DNA of 64,000 nt from Fomes fomentarius (GCA_022606135.1 JABYQN010000004.1:620001-684000), one strand, 5' to 3'; numbered from the stretch's first letter, positions 22,838-35,844 are shown. Notes: a model not told the origin generated them from the letters alone. A program made the numbers and translations.

Positions 22838-25800
22838 ATGAAGTTTGGCCGCAAGATCAGTGTTGGTATCCCCTTCCTCCCTTCGCTTGCGTTGCCTGAC
22901 AACCAGCTTGCAGAACGACCTCTACAACGAATGGCGGCCGTTCTACATCGACTATAACGTGCTCAAGCGCGAGCTTAAGGTTCACTTTCATGGCACACGA
23001 CCTCAAATTCATCCCGCTCACTACTGCTCTGGCAGGCGCGGACCACTTCGCACAATTGGGCAGATCAGGATGAGCGCGAATTTACGCAGATGCTCGAACG
23101 CGAGCTGGACAAGATCCATAATTTCCAGAAGACAAAGGTACGCCGTGTTTTACAAGCTGTTTTCTCCCCCATTCCAATCCCCGTCGCCCAGACCTTCGAG
23201 CTCTCCCGCCGCATCAACGACGCCGAGAAAGCGGTCAAACGCCTCGTTGCCTCTTCCGAGTTCACGAACGGACACAATGGGCACCATCAGCAAGAGTCCA
23301 CCGGCCCCACCGATACCGAGGCTCAGCAGCGCCGCGAGTCCGTCACCCAGGACGCCGGCTCTGACGACGACGACGACATGGGAGACGACGATGACGATGC
23401 CCTGTCAGTGGACGCTCTGGAGGACCAGTTCATGCTGCTTGAGGAGGAGGTGGCCACCCTCGTTGCGGACGTCCACGACCTGGCGCTCTACACGAAGCTC
23501 AATATCACCGGCTTCATGAAGATTCTAAAGGTACGCCCTATCATCCCTATTCTCTCCGGCCCGAAGCTGATACGTCGGTCACACGATGCCCCTTCGCGCC
23601 TTGAAATAGAAACATGATGTACGTCTCAGTGTCTTTCTTTACGTTGCACATCATGCATCGCCAAAAGGGTGGACTGTAGAAGAGACTGCTCACGGAGTCT
23701 GATCTTCCGTTTCCAACTCAGGAAGGCGAAAGGTCAGACTGCCTGAGGTATCACGTCTCCTTCTCTATCCCCTTTGCCAGTGTACGGAGTGTCCGCAGGC
23801 TGTTCTCACCATTGGCATCGTAGAAACAAACAAATCGTCCTTTGAAACCGACATTCATCCAAGAATATCTCGAGAAGCGGCCGTTTTATAAGTACAACTG
23901 GGACAGTTTGATCGTCAAGCTTTCTAGACTATACGACCTCGTTCGTACTCGAGGACACCCTATACAGGGTGATTCCAGTGCTGGAGGAAACCAGAGCGCG
24001 TTCGTCCGGCAAACAACGAAGTATTGGGTATGGTTATAGTGACGTCATAGTCTCAGCCACTTATAGGCCCTTCGTAGGTTCACCCAGACAACCTGGTCCA
24101 CCTCAAGCTTGCTATTCTCCGCCACTTGCCTGTGCTAGGTCAGCGGCGTGATCGTCCCTCCGTCACAGCGTGTCGCTAACTTGTCGGTAGTTTTCAATCC
24201 CGATAAGGAGTTTGATCCCAAAGATGCAGGTACGTTGCTCTTTTCGTCGGGCATTCTCATAACTCACGGTGCCTAAGCAATCTCGTCGGTTTACTTTGAT
24301 AACGAGGATCTGGAGCTGTATCTCGGTCGTCTAGAGAAGACAGAGGGCGCGGAAGCAGTTCGTTTGCGGTGGTACGGTGACATGAACCAGAAGACGGTGC
24401 GCCCCACCCTACAACCTTCACAGCACATAGCTCATCACGAGTGTATCTACAGATCTTTGTCGAGCGAAAAACCCACCGTGAAGACTGGACAGGCGAGAAA
24501 TCAGTCAAGGCACGTTTCCCGATTAAAGAGCACCTCGTCAACGCCTTCCTCCGCGGCGAGCACACCATGGATGCCGAGTTCCAGGAGCTCGTAACGAGAG
24601 GCAAGAAGACACAACAGGAGGTCGATGCGATGATTCAGCTCGCAAACGAGGTGCAATACAGCATCATCACGAAGAAGCTTGTACCCGTCATGCGCACGTT
24701 CTACAACCGGACGGCCTTCCAGCTGCCGGGCGATGCGCGCGTGCGGATATCCTTGGATACGGAGCTGACCATGATACGTGAAGACAACTGGGATGGTAAG
24801 ACGCGCACTGGAGATAATTGGAGACGGATGGATATTGGTATCGACCATCCGTTCGAGCAGTTGCCGTCGGAGGACAAGGAGTTGTTCAAGTGAGTCTCGG
24901 CCATATTGCCGGGTATCCCATAACCTCGTGTTGTTGACAGTTGCATATGAAAGGTATGGTGTGCTGGAGGTGAAGTTGCAGACACAGTACGGACAAGAGC
25001 CGCCGCAGTGGGTGACGGAGCTCGTGTCATCACATCTTGTGGAGGCCGTTCCGAAGGCACGTCGTGTTGTATGCGTTGTCGCTGCATGTATCGCTGACCT
25101 CCGTGCAGTTCAGCAAGTTCATTCACGGCTGCGCCACGCTTCTTCCCAATCGGGTTGATCTTGTCCCGTTCTGGCTTCCGCAAAGTCGGTATCCACACAC
25201 CATATGCGCATGCTTTTGTGATACTGATGCGCAGAATGTCTACAGTGGATGTGGATATCCTCAAGCCCGATACTGGAGTTGTAACTATTGAACGTCCTTT
25301 GCACTCCTCCTCAAAGGGTACTTCGTCGCGTACTAGTGGAACCTCCGGTCAGACGACACCTGAGCGTATGCAATACACGGAACCTGTATCAGAGGGCGAA
25401 GATGAGGAGATGGACCTCGCTCCTGGTAAGAGACACTTTCTAGCCATTGCAATGCTACCGCATCACTCAATCCCACTCAGCAAAGGACGAGGACAAGCGC
25501 ACTGGTCTCTCCGGCCACGACGTCGCCGCTGCAGTAGCCATCCGCGAGAGGAATCTCAAGGAGCGCGCACAAGAAGTGCAGCGCACCCGCGAAGACACGG
25601 CAAACGACGCAGACGTCGAGTCCGACGACGAGGAGCATGCGCGGCTGCTGAAGGATTCGAACGCTGCCGCGAAGATTGCTACCACGATCGCCTCCGCGCT
25701 GGACCGCACCGCACAAGCGCGGGCAATGTCGATCGACCCGCTTGCGCCGTCGTCTGCGTTCGACGAGACCCTGCGCGACCGCCTGCGGGAGGGTGCACAG

Positions 25801-26365
25801 AGGCGCAAGGGCGATAGTACGGCTGTTAGGGAGAACGAGGATGAAGATGATGACGAGGACGAGGAGGACGGCGCTGCTGCTGCGAGGGAAGAGGGAACGT
25901 CTAGGGGCGACGAGAGGCAGTTGGAGAGGAACTGGAGGGCTCCTGCGGGGAAGAGGATTGCAGTGCCGGTGCGGATCGAGCCGAAGGTGTACTTTGCGGC
26001 CGAGCGGACGTTCTTCGTGAGTCATTTCTTGCTCTTCCCGCTCTTTGCACACGGCGGCCGACGGAATTTGCGTGTATATGTAGAAATGGCTGCACTTCGG
26101 CATCTACATCGGCACGATCGCGACGACGCTCCTCAACTTCATCCCGCCCGCCGACTCGGTGGGGCTCATCAGCGCATGGCTCTTCACTGGGGTCGCGCTC
26201 GTCGCCATCGCGTACTCTGCGATCATCTTTGTCTATCGCACGTCGCGCCTCCGCCAGCGTCGTGCAGAGGGTATGTACTATGACAAGTTTGGACCGACAG
26301 TGCTTTCGGTGATCTTGGTCGGGGCGCTCGGGACGAACATCGTGTTGCGGATACGAGAGATGTGA
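22838..26365 (+). CDS. Vacuolar transporter chaperone subunit: SPX, polyphosphate-polymerase-like domain and C-terminal TM domain
   Basis: The VTC complex makes polyphosphate from ATP and moves it into the vacuole, under control of inositol pyrophosphates sensed by SPX. The SPX domain spans about residues 1-255: [67 protein letters not shown]. The central domain (about 285-545) has [44 protein letters not shown] and [14 protein letters not shown], matching the CYTH/polyP polymerase fold. An acidic low-complexity linker follows, then three hydrophobic helices: [38 protein letters not shown] and [19 protein letters not shown]. Spliced length of about 870 residues is nearer Vtc2/Vtc3 than Vtc4, but several catalytic-type Arg/Lys remain, so the subunit identity is open. 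The KHD motif sits on a 9-nt micro-exon (23610-23618). Confidence 0.93.
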
Positions 26366-27434
26366 GGTGGGCTTGAGGGTGGCGATGCATAGATATGGTT
26401 CGTCCGATGTCTGGGCTGTTTGTATGAGGCTGCTGGTAGACTTTTTGTGGTTACTGTATATGACATTTTCCCCTGTGGTTCGTATCCCCCCCCCGCCGCC
26501 GCCGCCGCCGCCGCCTGCCATCTTTGTATTCGTCCAGCTTTTTTGCATACACCCCGTGCTCCCACCCTGGTAACATAGGTAATATAGAAATGATCCTATC
26601 CCGCCCCGTGGGGCCCTGTTGTCCATCGCGGAACCATGAGATCGGGCGCAGGACTGGGTTCGGGAGTTCATCTGGGGGCAATATATTTCGCGATCCCTCA
26701 ACTAGGCCCTTTTCATAGTAAGTTTACCATGGTCACCCTAGGATTATATTGTTCTGTATGTAGTGAGCTGAGGGGAAGCTCGTATAGACACGGAAGAGAG
26801 GCCTCGCCAAGGATGAGCCTACTCGGAGGAGGGATAATAATGATTGTTGCCTTCGCCCGAATATAGTAGTGTGCCCTGGGGTGCACTGGCAACCTGGAAG
26901 TCCTACTCGGAGATGATATTCTCCATCTGTGAGCAGACATAGGAGTAGGCTGGGAAGCGTCGATGAAAGCATTATTGATGGGCAACTGGATCTGTACATG
27001 GCCCGCCGAATGCTCTGAGAGCGGTCGAGACATAATTCTATTCTAACTTTCTCCCGGCTGTTCGGCTGAAAGCGCATTTTCCAGAATTGCGAAACGTTGT
27101 CGATCAGCGACTGCCAATAGTACCGACAGACATGTGCAATGCAAAGGTGTCTGCGACTGTTAAACTGATGGCTATCCACTTCAAACGCTCACACGAGTAG
27201 ATAGTGGGCAAGAACCTCTCCGTAGCCGAGAACCTGCACGAGAATGGAGTCTGGCGTGAAAGAACGCGGTCCTTCGCAATAAAACTGCGTCGTGCCTTGT
27301 GCAAGATAACACTACCAGATGAACCGAACTTCGCAATAAAGATAGAGCTACATATCGACATGCATGATACCTATACGACATACACTGGCCGAAAGCAAGC
27401 AAACAATAACATCCCCCGGTGGGATACCCAGATA
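26366..27434. other. Intergenic region between convergent VTC and AhpC-domain genes
   Basis: The two flanking genes converge here, so the spacer holds two 3' UTRs. No open frame in it resembles a protein family. A C-rich and CCG-repeat tract lies near its left end. Confidence 0.5.
26486..26515. repeat. C run followed by GCC trinucleotide repeat in the VTC 3' flank
   Basis: Nine C residues lead directly into about seven GCC units. A simple microsatellite, likely variable between strains. Confidence 0.85.
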
Positions 27435-30400
27435 TCAATCATGCCGATAATTATAGGCAGGATTGCCATCCTCAGTTTCGTACCCATCGTCTCTCCTTCC
27501 GTACTGGTTAATATAGGTCAAAGCAGGTGTGGCGCCAGCCCACTCGTCGGGCCCTGTATCGTGGCGGGCTACGTGCACCCGGCTGTTGCCCAGGTGCTTG
27601 CGGTGCTCGTGGCGATCACGGTGGTCGTGCTCATGGAGGTCGTGACGAGAGTCGTCCGGATTTGCCACCTGCAGGCGCTTCGTTCCGCGCCGCTCCCGTA
27701 GTCCACTACGCTCACGCGAGGGACGTTCGCGTCGCTGGACAGTCTGCACCTCCTTCTCGGCACTTGATGCCCAGCTGCCGTTCGCACTGACGCTCCCGCT
27801 TCCGGTGTCGCTGCCGTAGCCGAGTTCGGGCTCGTACAGCTCGGGTACGCTCGTCGCTTGGGTCTCGAACCCCCGACGCTTCTCGCGCTTCACTTGCATG
27901 CGAGCGAGACTGCGACGACGCTCCTCCATCCAAGCGTCTTCCTCATCAGGAGAGAGATTGTGGCCCTCGGGCTTCGTGCCGATAGCGGAGAGCACACGAT
28001 GGTAGCCGGCAGCGCGAAGGACCTCGCGGATCGGCGCGTGCGAACGCGTCGTGGTCATTCGATGCGCGTAGCTGCAATTGAAACTGCAAAAGATGATGCC
28101 TCACGTCGTGTGAGATGAGATAGCGGGCTTACCCAGGACCGATGACGAACTCGCCACCAAGCTGAGTCGCGTCTCCACCCTTCTCCCATACAGGCATACC
28201 GACACAGATCGCATTGCGAACAACCATCGCAAGGCCACCAATAGGACCGTGTCGCACGTATTCTCCCTTCTCCGAGTCCGGTCCGGGATCGCTGGTGCGA
28301 AGGGTCATCCCCAGAGCGGCATGGAGGCGAAGAGTCGGGTCGGTGTATATATTGATTGGCATGCGGAAGATGCCTGAGAATATACGAGTCAGATAAGACG
28401 TGCAGACCATGGGCGTAGCACTGCTACTCACTGCGATACGACCTGATCATCCCCGGCGAACCATTGCCAATGACGACCAGTTCGATACCCGCACGCTTCA
28501 ACGCGTCGAAGTCCACATTCCGCGCAATCGAGTACATGTAGTCCTGACACATCGCACACCTGAACACGCGTCAGTCAGCCGACATGCGCACACACACAGA
28601 CAAGTAACAAGGGCAACGCACCAGAAATGCCGAATGAAGATGACAATCGTCTTGTTGTCCCTGAATAGCTCGCCAAATGGCATCCTGAGCCCGTTCTGCG
28701 CTATAACCGTGAACGACGACGCTCTCTGAATCTGATCCTTAGTAAGACCCGCGTTCTCGTCGAACGCCATGGCCGACTCTTCCGCACTACGATGTTGTCT
28801 CCGCATACCGTTGGGCGTCCTCGTCCTCGGCTTCGACTTGTCCACCGCAGTGTCTGACGTCGCATCACGACTGCCATGCCCTCTCCTCGACGCGTTCCCA
28901 GGTGCGCGGTATGGATACGAAAACGTCGTGGACGGGGTGTTCGGAAGCGGAGCAGGCGTCGACTCGACGGAAACCGCATATGGAGCCTGGTTAGGAGGCG
29001 AGGAAGGGGTGCCAGTCACATTGCTCATCGCGCCGTTCGTGTTCATGCCCTGGTGGTAGTGCCCATGTGTGGTGGCGCTAGTGCCATTGTCGCGCTGCCG
29101 CTCGTGTTCGCGCTCGGGGACATGGTCGACGGAAGATGCCTGAGAAGGGAATGAGCGTGCCTGCATATTGCCGTGGCTGTGGTGCGTGTATGAAGACGGC
29201 GGTGGCGGTGGCGGCGGTGGCGGCGGGCGAGTCGCACTGAGACTCTGCTGGGCTTGCTGGCTCTGGCTCGCCGGCATCGAAGCCTGGATTGCGGGAGACT
29301 GGGCACGGAATGGCGGCGGCGACTGGGCGCGCGACGTCATTACTACCGGATGGGGAGATTGCGCGCGGGCTGGCGTGGAAGTCGACGGCTGCGTGCGCAC
29401 AACCGTGACGGGCTGTGGGGACTGCGCGCGAGAGGGCGCGTGCTGGTGTGTTGAGGGCGGTTGAGGGCGGAATGGAAGTTGCGTATGCGCCCCGCTGGAC
29501 TGAGCGTTCGTCTGACCTTGACCGGGACGTCGTTGCCTTAGCGAGTTGTACGGAGAAGTCGGGTTTGTGGTCTGAGGCACCTTCGTCCGTGACCGGTTTC
29601 CAGGTGTCGAAAGCTGCGGTTGCGGTTCTGGTTGCACTGACTGGGGTGGCCGGGTTTGCACCGCCGGCAGATACGAGGTCGAAGGTGCGGACCGTTCTTG
29701 GCGATCATCCGACGAACGACGTTCCTCGCTCTTCCGTGGCCGCGACTGGGCCGGGCTGTGCGGGCGTACTGGTTCTGGTGTTGGTGCTGACAAGAATTGT
29801 TCGGAGCGCTCGGATAGATGAACGGGAGATCTTGTTCGCGGAGCTGGGGCTGGGGCTGGGGCTGGAGGAGGACGGAGAGGAGGTTGAGGCAATGGTGTAG
29901 GAAGATCGGCATCCATACGTGATGGTGGAGAGAGTGGTAACGGTGCTGGTGTGGGTGGTCCGAACTCGTCTCGCGGATGTGGTGGAGACGGCACACGACG
30001 CGGGGCAGGAGGAGAAGGGCCTCGGCGTGGAGGTGGTGGTGGTGGTGGTGGTGGTGGAGTAGACCCTCGACGTGGTCCAATATCCGGGCGAGCAGAAGGA
30101 TGTGAGACCGAAATCGCAGGAACATTTATCTGCGATGATATGGGTGCAGGTGCAACGAAGGGAGCTGACGGCAGCGGAGCGGGCATCGAGATGGCCGTCG
30201 CAGCTGACGTAGGGCGTACGAGAAGAGAGTTCGCCAATAGTGGCGGTGACGGCGAGGATTGTTCCTGTTCAGAATCTGATGATGCTTCGAACCGCGAGGG
30301 CCTCATGAGAACAACCTCGTCCATCTCCATCTCAGAAGTGTGCCCACTAGTGATGCTGGACGTGAATGGGCGCGATACAGCGGTTTGCGTGACCACAACG

Positions 30401-32161
30401 GGCACAGCATCTTCGATGGTTGTCTCGTGTGTCCTTGCAGGCTGTGTGTCACGTCTCCAGTCATACTCCGAACCGGAGACAGGTGCAGGTACACGGCTCG
30501 ACCGAGAGCCTTCGTACGGCGGCGTGGGAAGGCGCGTATCCTTCCTGATTGGAGGTAATGGTGTGTCCTTCAGAGGCAGCGGGGTGAGTTCCAGTGTCTG
30601 AGCGAGCGCTTGAGACTGAGTGTAAGACTGAGGTCGAGGTTGCACGAGATCGAGCTCGCGCGGACGCTCCTCAGGGTAGGTAGGCGCAGGTCCGCCAAAC
30701 TCGTCTCCGTCGGGATAGGCGACCAAGGTACTGGCCATACTCACGTTCTCCGCAGGCAAACCAGGGGAGGAGGTCGGTCCAAAGGTCAAAGTTGGTAGAG
30801 GAGTGACGCCGAGACTAACATGGCTCAGACTCTTGCGGTGGGTCATTTTGGCCCTCTTCTTATTCTCCACAGGATCGCCGCTGGCGCCCGGTGCACGAAG
30901 AACTTCTGGCACAAAGCTGTTCCGCGCAGTCTCGGTTGCATTTGACTGGCCGGAGATGTGAGAAGATGAGCCGAAAACGGAGTCGCGCACTGTTGGTAGC
31001 CCCCTCGTCCGTGTTGGTGGCGATGGGTCGGAAGCTTTGCGACCGCGCGCCAGAAGGGATACTCTACGCATTCTTGTGGTGAGGCTATCCTTGCGTTCCC
31101 TGGTCCCAAAGGCGGCAGTGCGGCGTCTGCTAGTATAGTCATGCTCGGGTTCAGAGTCCGATGACGTGTAGCGTGGACGAGGGGAGGTACTGGGACAGGA
31201 GGGGGAGAATCAGGCTCAGACTTGCCGAGCAATGCAGGAAAGTCCGAAGTCCGTATCGCAGAGAGCTCACGTTCAATACGCCCTCTAGCTTCCAGGCTTG
31301 AGTGGCCGACATCGCTCTCAATTCTGATGTGCTTGGGGGCGGTGGAGGGACATCTGATAGTACAGACTCGGAACGTTCCGTCAACGTATCGTCCGATGTC
31401 ATGGGCGGAGTCACTGGCCCCGAGTGGACGGACAACTGTAGATGAGAATGGCGATGAGAGTCGACTGTGGATGTGTGGTGTGGGCCGTGTACGGGACCAT
31501 AGACATGCCCATGAGATTGGCGGTCGTCATATACATATTGGCTGTGCGATATATGATTAGCATCACCTAGTCCTTCGACGGCTCTCTCTTGTGCAGCGGG
31601 GCGGTCGGGCTCATGTACCGGTGCGGGAGGCTGAGGCAGGGTCGAAGGAAAGAACGACAGAGTTTGGGACCGCCTGCGGTAGTGATACTGCCTTTCGGCC
31701 TGCCTCTCTGAGGGATTCTGATCCTGATCTTGGTGACGCTGGCTAGGAGGTAATGAGGAAGAGACATCTGCATCAGAGAAGTATGATTTCGAGTCCCTTC
31801 CTGGGCGCGTCCTGGCACGTGGCGGACGAGGTGGTCTGGAAATATCCGAATGATACCCGTCGCGGAATTGCTCGAAAACCTCGATGCTCCGAGACGGATG
31901 AACTGCTGCACGAGGTAAGGCGGGGAGGTCTGAAAGGAGATGCGAGCTGTCCCCAGTCGAAGGAAGAGAGGGGACAAGGGAAACGTTCGATGGATTGGAT
32001 AACGTCTGAGCGTGCGAGGAGTGGGCACGCTCGCGTAAGACCTGGAGGGGGGCGAATGGGTCAGACGGATCTGGGAGAGGGTACTTGGGTGAATAAGGAA
32101 AGGCGGGCGGAGGCTTGCGCTTGACCCTGGCGTTGAAGCGACCGTCGGGACGAGCAGTCAT
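27435..32161 (-). CDS. Large disordered protein with C-terminal AhpC/TSA (PRXL2/AAED1-type) domain
   Basis: The first several hundred residues are very rich in Pro, Ser, Arg and His, with poly-Pro runs and many SP/TP sites, typical of intrinsically disordered regulatory regions. A thioredoxin-fold antioxidant domain follows: RASSFTVIAQNGLRMPFGEL, then FRDNKTIVIFIRHFWCAMC across an intron (a CxxC pair), ALKRAGIELVVIGNGSPGMI, FRMPINIYTDPTLRLHAALG, GGEFVIGPGFNCSYAHRM and TRSHAPIREVLRAAGY. This matches the AhpC/TSA-type proteins of Agaricomycetes. The C-terminal 190 residues are charged and probably coiled or disordered. Introns join VLN near 31275 to STSPRPRYTSS, HFW to CAMC, and GPG to FNCSYA. 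Redox activity via CxxC is an inference; the long N-terminus may act as a scaffold. Confidence 0.87.
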
Positions 32162-32915
32162 AGCGTCCAGAGCTATTCTCTAGGCCGCTAGTAGCGGTGC
32201 AGCTGTGGAAAGCAGGAGTGTGGCCCGTTCGACAGCGAGCTTGCTATGGCTTTATGTCAACGGGGCTTGCTCATGGTAACAGCGCGGAGGACATGAAAGT
32301 GGTCCGTGGTGAAGCCATGCTCAGATTGACACCTTGCAACGCATTCACCGCGTTCCAGCGGGGCATGCGAGGTATATGAAGTGCTTCGAAAAGCTGCCCG
32401 CCTGATCAGTCATCTCGGGCCTCGGAGGAGATCTCGGGTGAACTTACCTGCAAGTCAATCACACGCCCGACAGACTTCTCAAGTTCGGAGAAGAGGACAC
32501 ATTTGAGAGTGTTTCGAAGCGGTATTCTCACTGCAGACTGAGCCTAGAGCCTTGCTCATGTCGGCTCTCCGGGAGGAGTGACTTGACGCGGAATGGAGCT
32601 GGATACACACACCCGCGTTGTGGACCTGGTGCCATGAACGTGGGTCGCTGTAAACTGACGCGCTGGCCTGAGCATTTGAAGCCACCTACGCATGTCCTAC
32701 AAGCACTATGTCCCACAAACATTTGCCCTTCATATCTACGCATATACAATGCATTTGAGCGCGAGGCCAGGGTACATGGAGGAGCGGGAGGAGAGAGACG
32801 AAAATCAAGAAAGGGCAGCGCGCTACTGTATACGCGCGTGGGCGTCTACTATGCCCCAGATACGTATGAGTCGGAGGAAGGGCCAGGGACGCGCTCTCTC
32901 CTGCTCTTGACCACG
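32162..32915. other. Intergenic region with divergent promoters
   Basis: A 754-nt spacer between the start of the AhpC-domain gene (-) and the start of the Avt3/4-type transporter gene (+). It carries both promoters and leaders; no gene is supported in it and no strong TATA box was seen. Confidence 0.5.
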
Positions 32916-35844
32916 ATGACCTCGCCATCGAAGCCGTTCAGCATACCTAATCCGCGTCGAGGGGGCCCGCTCAATGCGGAGGGTACTCCCGTCTCGGGCA
33001 CTCCAAACTTTGGGACCTCTTTATCTGCCTCTCCCAGCCCACGCTTCCTGCGCGCACAGTACACCGGCACTCCTCCTCCACCCAACGTCCCCCCAGGTCT
33101 AATGCTACGCCCATAGGCACCCCGAGGCTTGCCACGACTTACCTTCCGGGCTCCTCCGGTGACGCTGGATCGTCGAGTCCCAGGCTTACTGCTGACGGCT
33201 TCTCTGCCCGCCGTCCTACACCCGGAACGCCTGGTAGCGATAACCCGTTCGACGAGCTGACTGATGAGGACAAGGCGCGAGTGGTGAGGAGACATTTGGT
33301 GTCTCGTGAGGAGCGTCAGAACGTTGGCACAGAACAAGTCCTCACTGGGAGTTCTTCCCGTCGTGGGTCGGACTCTGGCAATCTTTCCAGCCGTTCTTCC
33401 AACTCTCAGCTTCGCATACAGCGGGAAGACACCGAACCCTTCCCGGTCTCTTACGATGCCCCTGGAGCCGATGTAACGTGAGTGTTCCGACGATCCATTC
33501 AGTGCACCCTCTGCCCTTCCTGGACAAGTCGAACACATTATGACGCCCTATGCATGCGTGCTGACGTCTGCTTTTAGGCATTCCATCTACAAGTGGCAAG
33601 CGGATAAGCGGAGACAAGCGGCGCGTCCTCGATCCGCTTCATTTGCAGGATCCACGCACACCCAACAGCTACATCCCGCTCTCGAGCATATTCGCGAACC
33701 AGGAGGGTTCCGGCGTGCTCATGTGGTGCTCAACGACCCCGAACGCGCTTCTGAACGGCCCATGGTGCGGAACTTCATTGAGTTCTTGTATATATTTGGT
33801 CACTTCGTGAGTACTCCGACTGGCATCGGTGTGTCAACTCCCCTTACTCATGTTTTCAGGCTGGTGAAGATCTCGAGGAGATTGAAGAGGAGGACGAAGA
33901 TGAGCTGGCGGATGAGGAAGCATATGGAACGGAGACAACGTCGTTCTTCCAAGGGGGACCATCCTATGGTACGAACGGATTGCCGGCTCCATCGTTCACA
34001 ATTGCACCCTCGCCAAGCACGCTCAAGTCGTCCGAGCGTTCCCCATTACTGGAGCGCCGCTCCCGATCTCATTCAAGGAGACGCGCTGCGAGCGTAGGAG
34101 CTCACGGAGACGCTACTGTCACCGACGCCGTCCTGATGGTAATACCAGTTGTGATGTGCCTGTTCGGAGTGCTCATGGTGTCACACAGCTTCTGAAAGCA
34201 TTTGTTGGTACTGGTATCCTGTTCCTTGGCAAGGCGTGAGTCTTCTCCTGTGATGGTTCTTTCGTCTTGACTGATGATCACCATCAGTTTCTTTAACGGT
34301 GGCATCCTCTTCTCGAGCGCGATCTTGACCTTCATCGCGTTGATCTCGCTATATTCATTCCTACTTCTTGTTAAGACGAAATTTGTCGTATCAGGAAGCT
34401 TTGGTGGTATGTCTCGGGTTACAATCCCTCCGCTACTTCGATATTGACATTTTGTCTGTGAAGATATTGGCGGGACACTATATGGCCCGTGGATGCGCTA
34501 CGCAATCCTCTCGTCCATCGCGGTTTCGCAGCTCGGTTTCGTCTCTGCATACATCATCTTCGTAGCTGAGAACCTCCAGTCGTTTGTCTTGGCCATCACG
34601 AACTGTGCTAAGCTACTCGGCATCCAGTACTTCATCCTTCTACAGATGATTATCTTCTTGCCTCTGGCCCTCCTGCGTAACTTGGCGAAGCTGAGCACTA
34701 CGGCTCTCATTGCCGATGCCTTCATCCTCGCTGGACTCATCTACATCTTTGGGAGCGAGGCCATGATCATGGCGCGCAACGGTCACGCGCATGTCGAGCT
34801 CTTCAACCCTAAGGACTGGCCATTACTGATCGGGTACGTTTGGATCTTCTCTTCGCGATCAACCTGAACGAGCTCGCTGATCCACGCCATAGTACTGCGG
34901 TCTTCTCGTTTGAAGGTATCGGTTTGGTACGGTACCACAATTACCTTGCCGTGACAGGGGCGCTGACATGTGTCACAGGTGATCCCCATTACCGACGCTA
35001 TGAAAGAGCCACGCAAGTTCCCTCCTGTCCTGACCGGAGTCATGCTCTTCTTGATGGGTGAGTCTGAGAGAAGTGAAGTGTCGATCAGGAGCCGCGCTCT
35101 AATGGGCCATTGTAGTTCTCTTCTGCGGCGGAGGCGTCATGTCGTACCTGACGTTCGGCGCAGACGTGCAGACCGTTGTCATCGTGAACCTGGACACCAC
35201 CAGCAAATTCACCCAAGCGGTACGCGTTGCGCTCTCTGTTATCATTTGAATATAAAGCTAAACTTCACGTCCGCAGGTGCAATTCCTGTACTCGCTCGCA
35301 ATTATGCTCTCCGTGCCGCTCCAGCTCTTCCCGGCCGTGCGCATCATGGAAAACGGCATCTTCGAGCGCAGCGGGAAGCAGAACCCCGTCGTCAAATGGC
35401 AGAAGAATTTCTTCCGCTTTTGTGTGGTTGTGTTCTGTGCTGGCCTTAGCTATTTTGGCGCCGCTGATCTCGACAAGTTCGTCTCCTTCGTCGGGAGCTT
35501 TGCCTGGTGCGTTTCTCCCTCATCTTCGTGTTCACTGGGCTGAACTCAGGTTGCTTTTCGACGTGAAGTGTACCACTGTGTTATGTGTATCCAGCGATGC
35601 TGCACTACAAGATCGCGCGGACCCGCAAGGAGAAGATCGCGGATATTGCGCTCATGATCTTTGGTACTATCGCCGCGGCATACACTACTGTACAGACCGT
35701 CCGAGTAAGTCGTTTGCCGTCTCAGGTCCGTCGATGACTAATGTGACAAAACAGCTCATGGTCGCTCCCGCCCCTGCGGAGCCTCCTGTCCTCGGGCAGT
35801 GCGGTCGTTCGCCCGAGGATCTGCTTCCCGGTCTCAGCCTCTAA
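32916..35844 (+). CDS. Vacuolar amino-acid transporter, Avt3/Avt4-like (AAAP family), with a 1-nt frameshift in the N-terminal tail
   Basis: Avt3/Avt4 proteins export neutral and basic amino acids from the vacuole. A long hydrophilic N-tail (MTSPSKPFSIPNPRRG...) contains SxxR-type and acidic stretches (DLEEIEEEDEDELADEEAYG). The transport domain follows: LLKAFVGTGILFLGKA, FFNGGILFSSAILTFIALIS, QLGFVSAYIIFVAENLQSFV, FLPLALLRNLAKLSTTALIA, TAVFSFEGIGLVIPITDAMK, VLFCGGGVMSYLTFGADVQT and QFLYSLAIMLSVPLQLFPAV. These are the AAAP motifs, giving about 10-11 helices. Within the tail the frame shifts at a C6 run (33089-33094): NVPP in one frame, RSNATPIGTPRLATTYLPG in the next. One extra C would restore a single chain, and the only GT-AG pair there would span 20 nt, too short for an intron. 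Confidence 0.93.
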
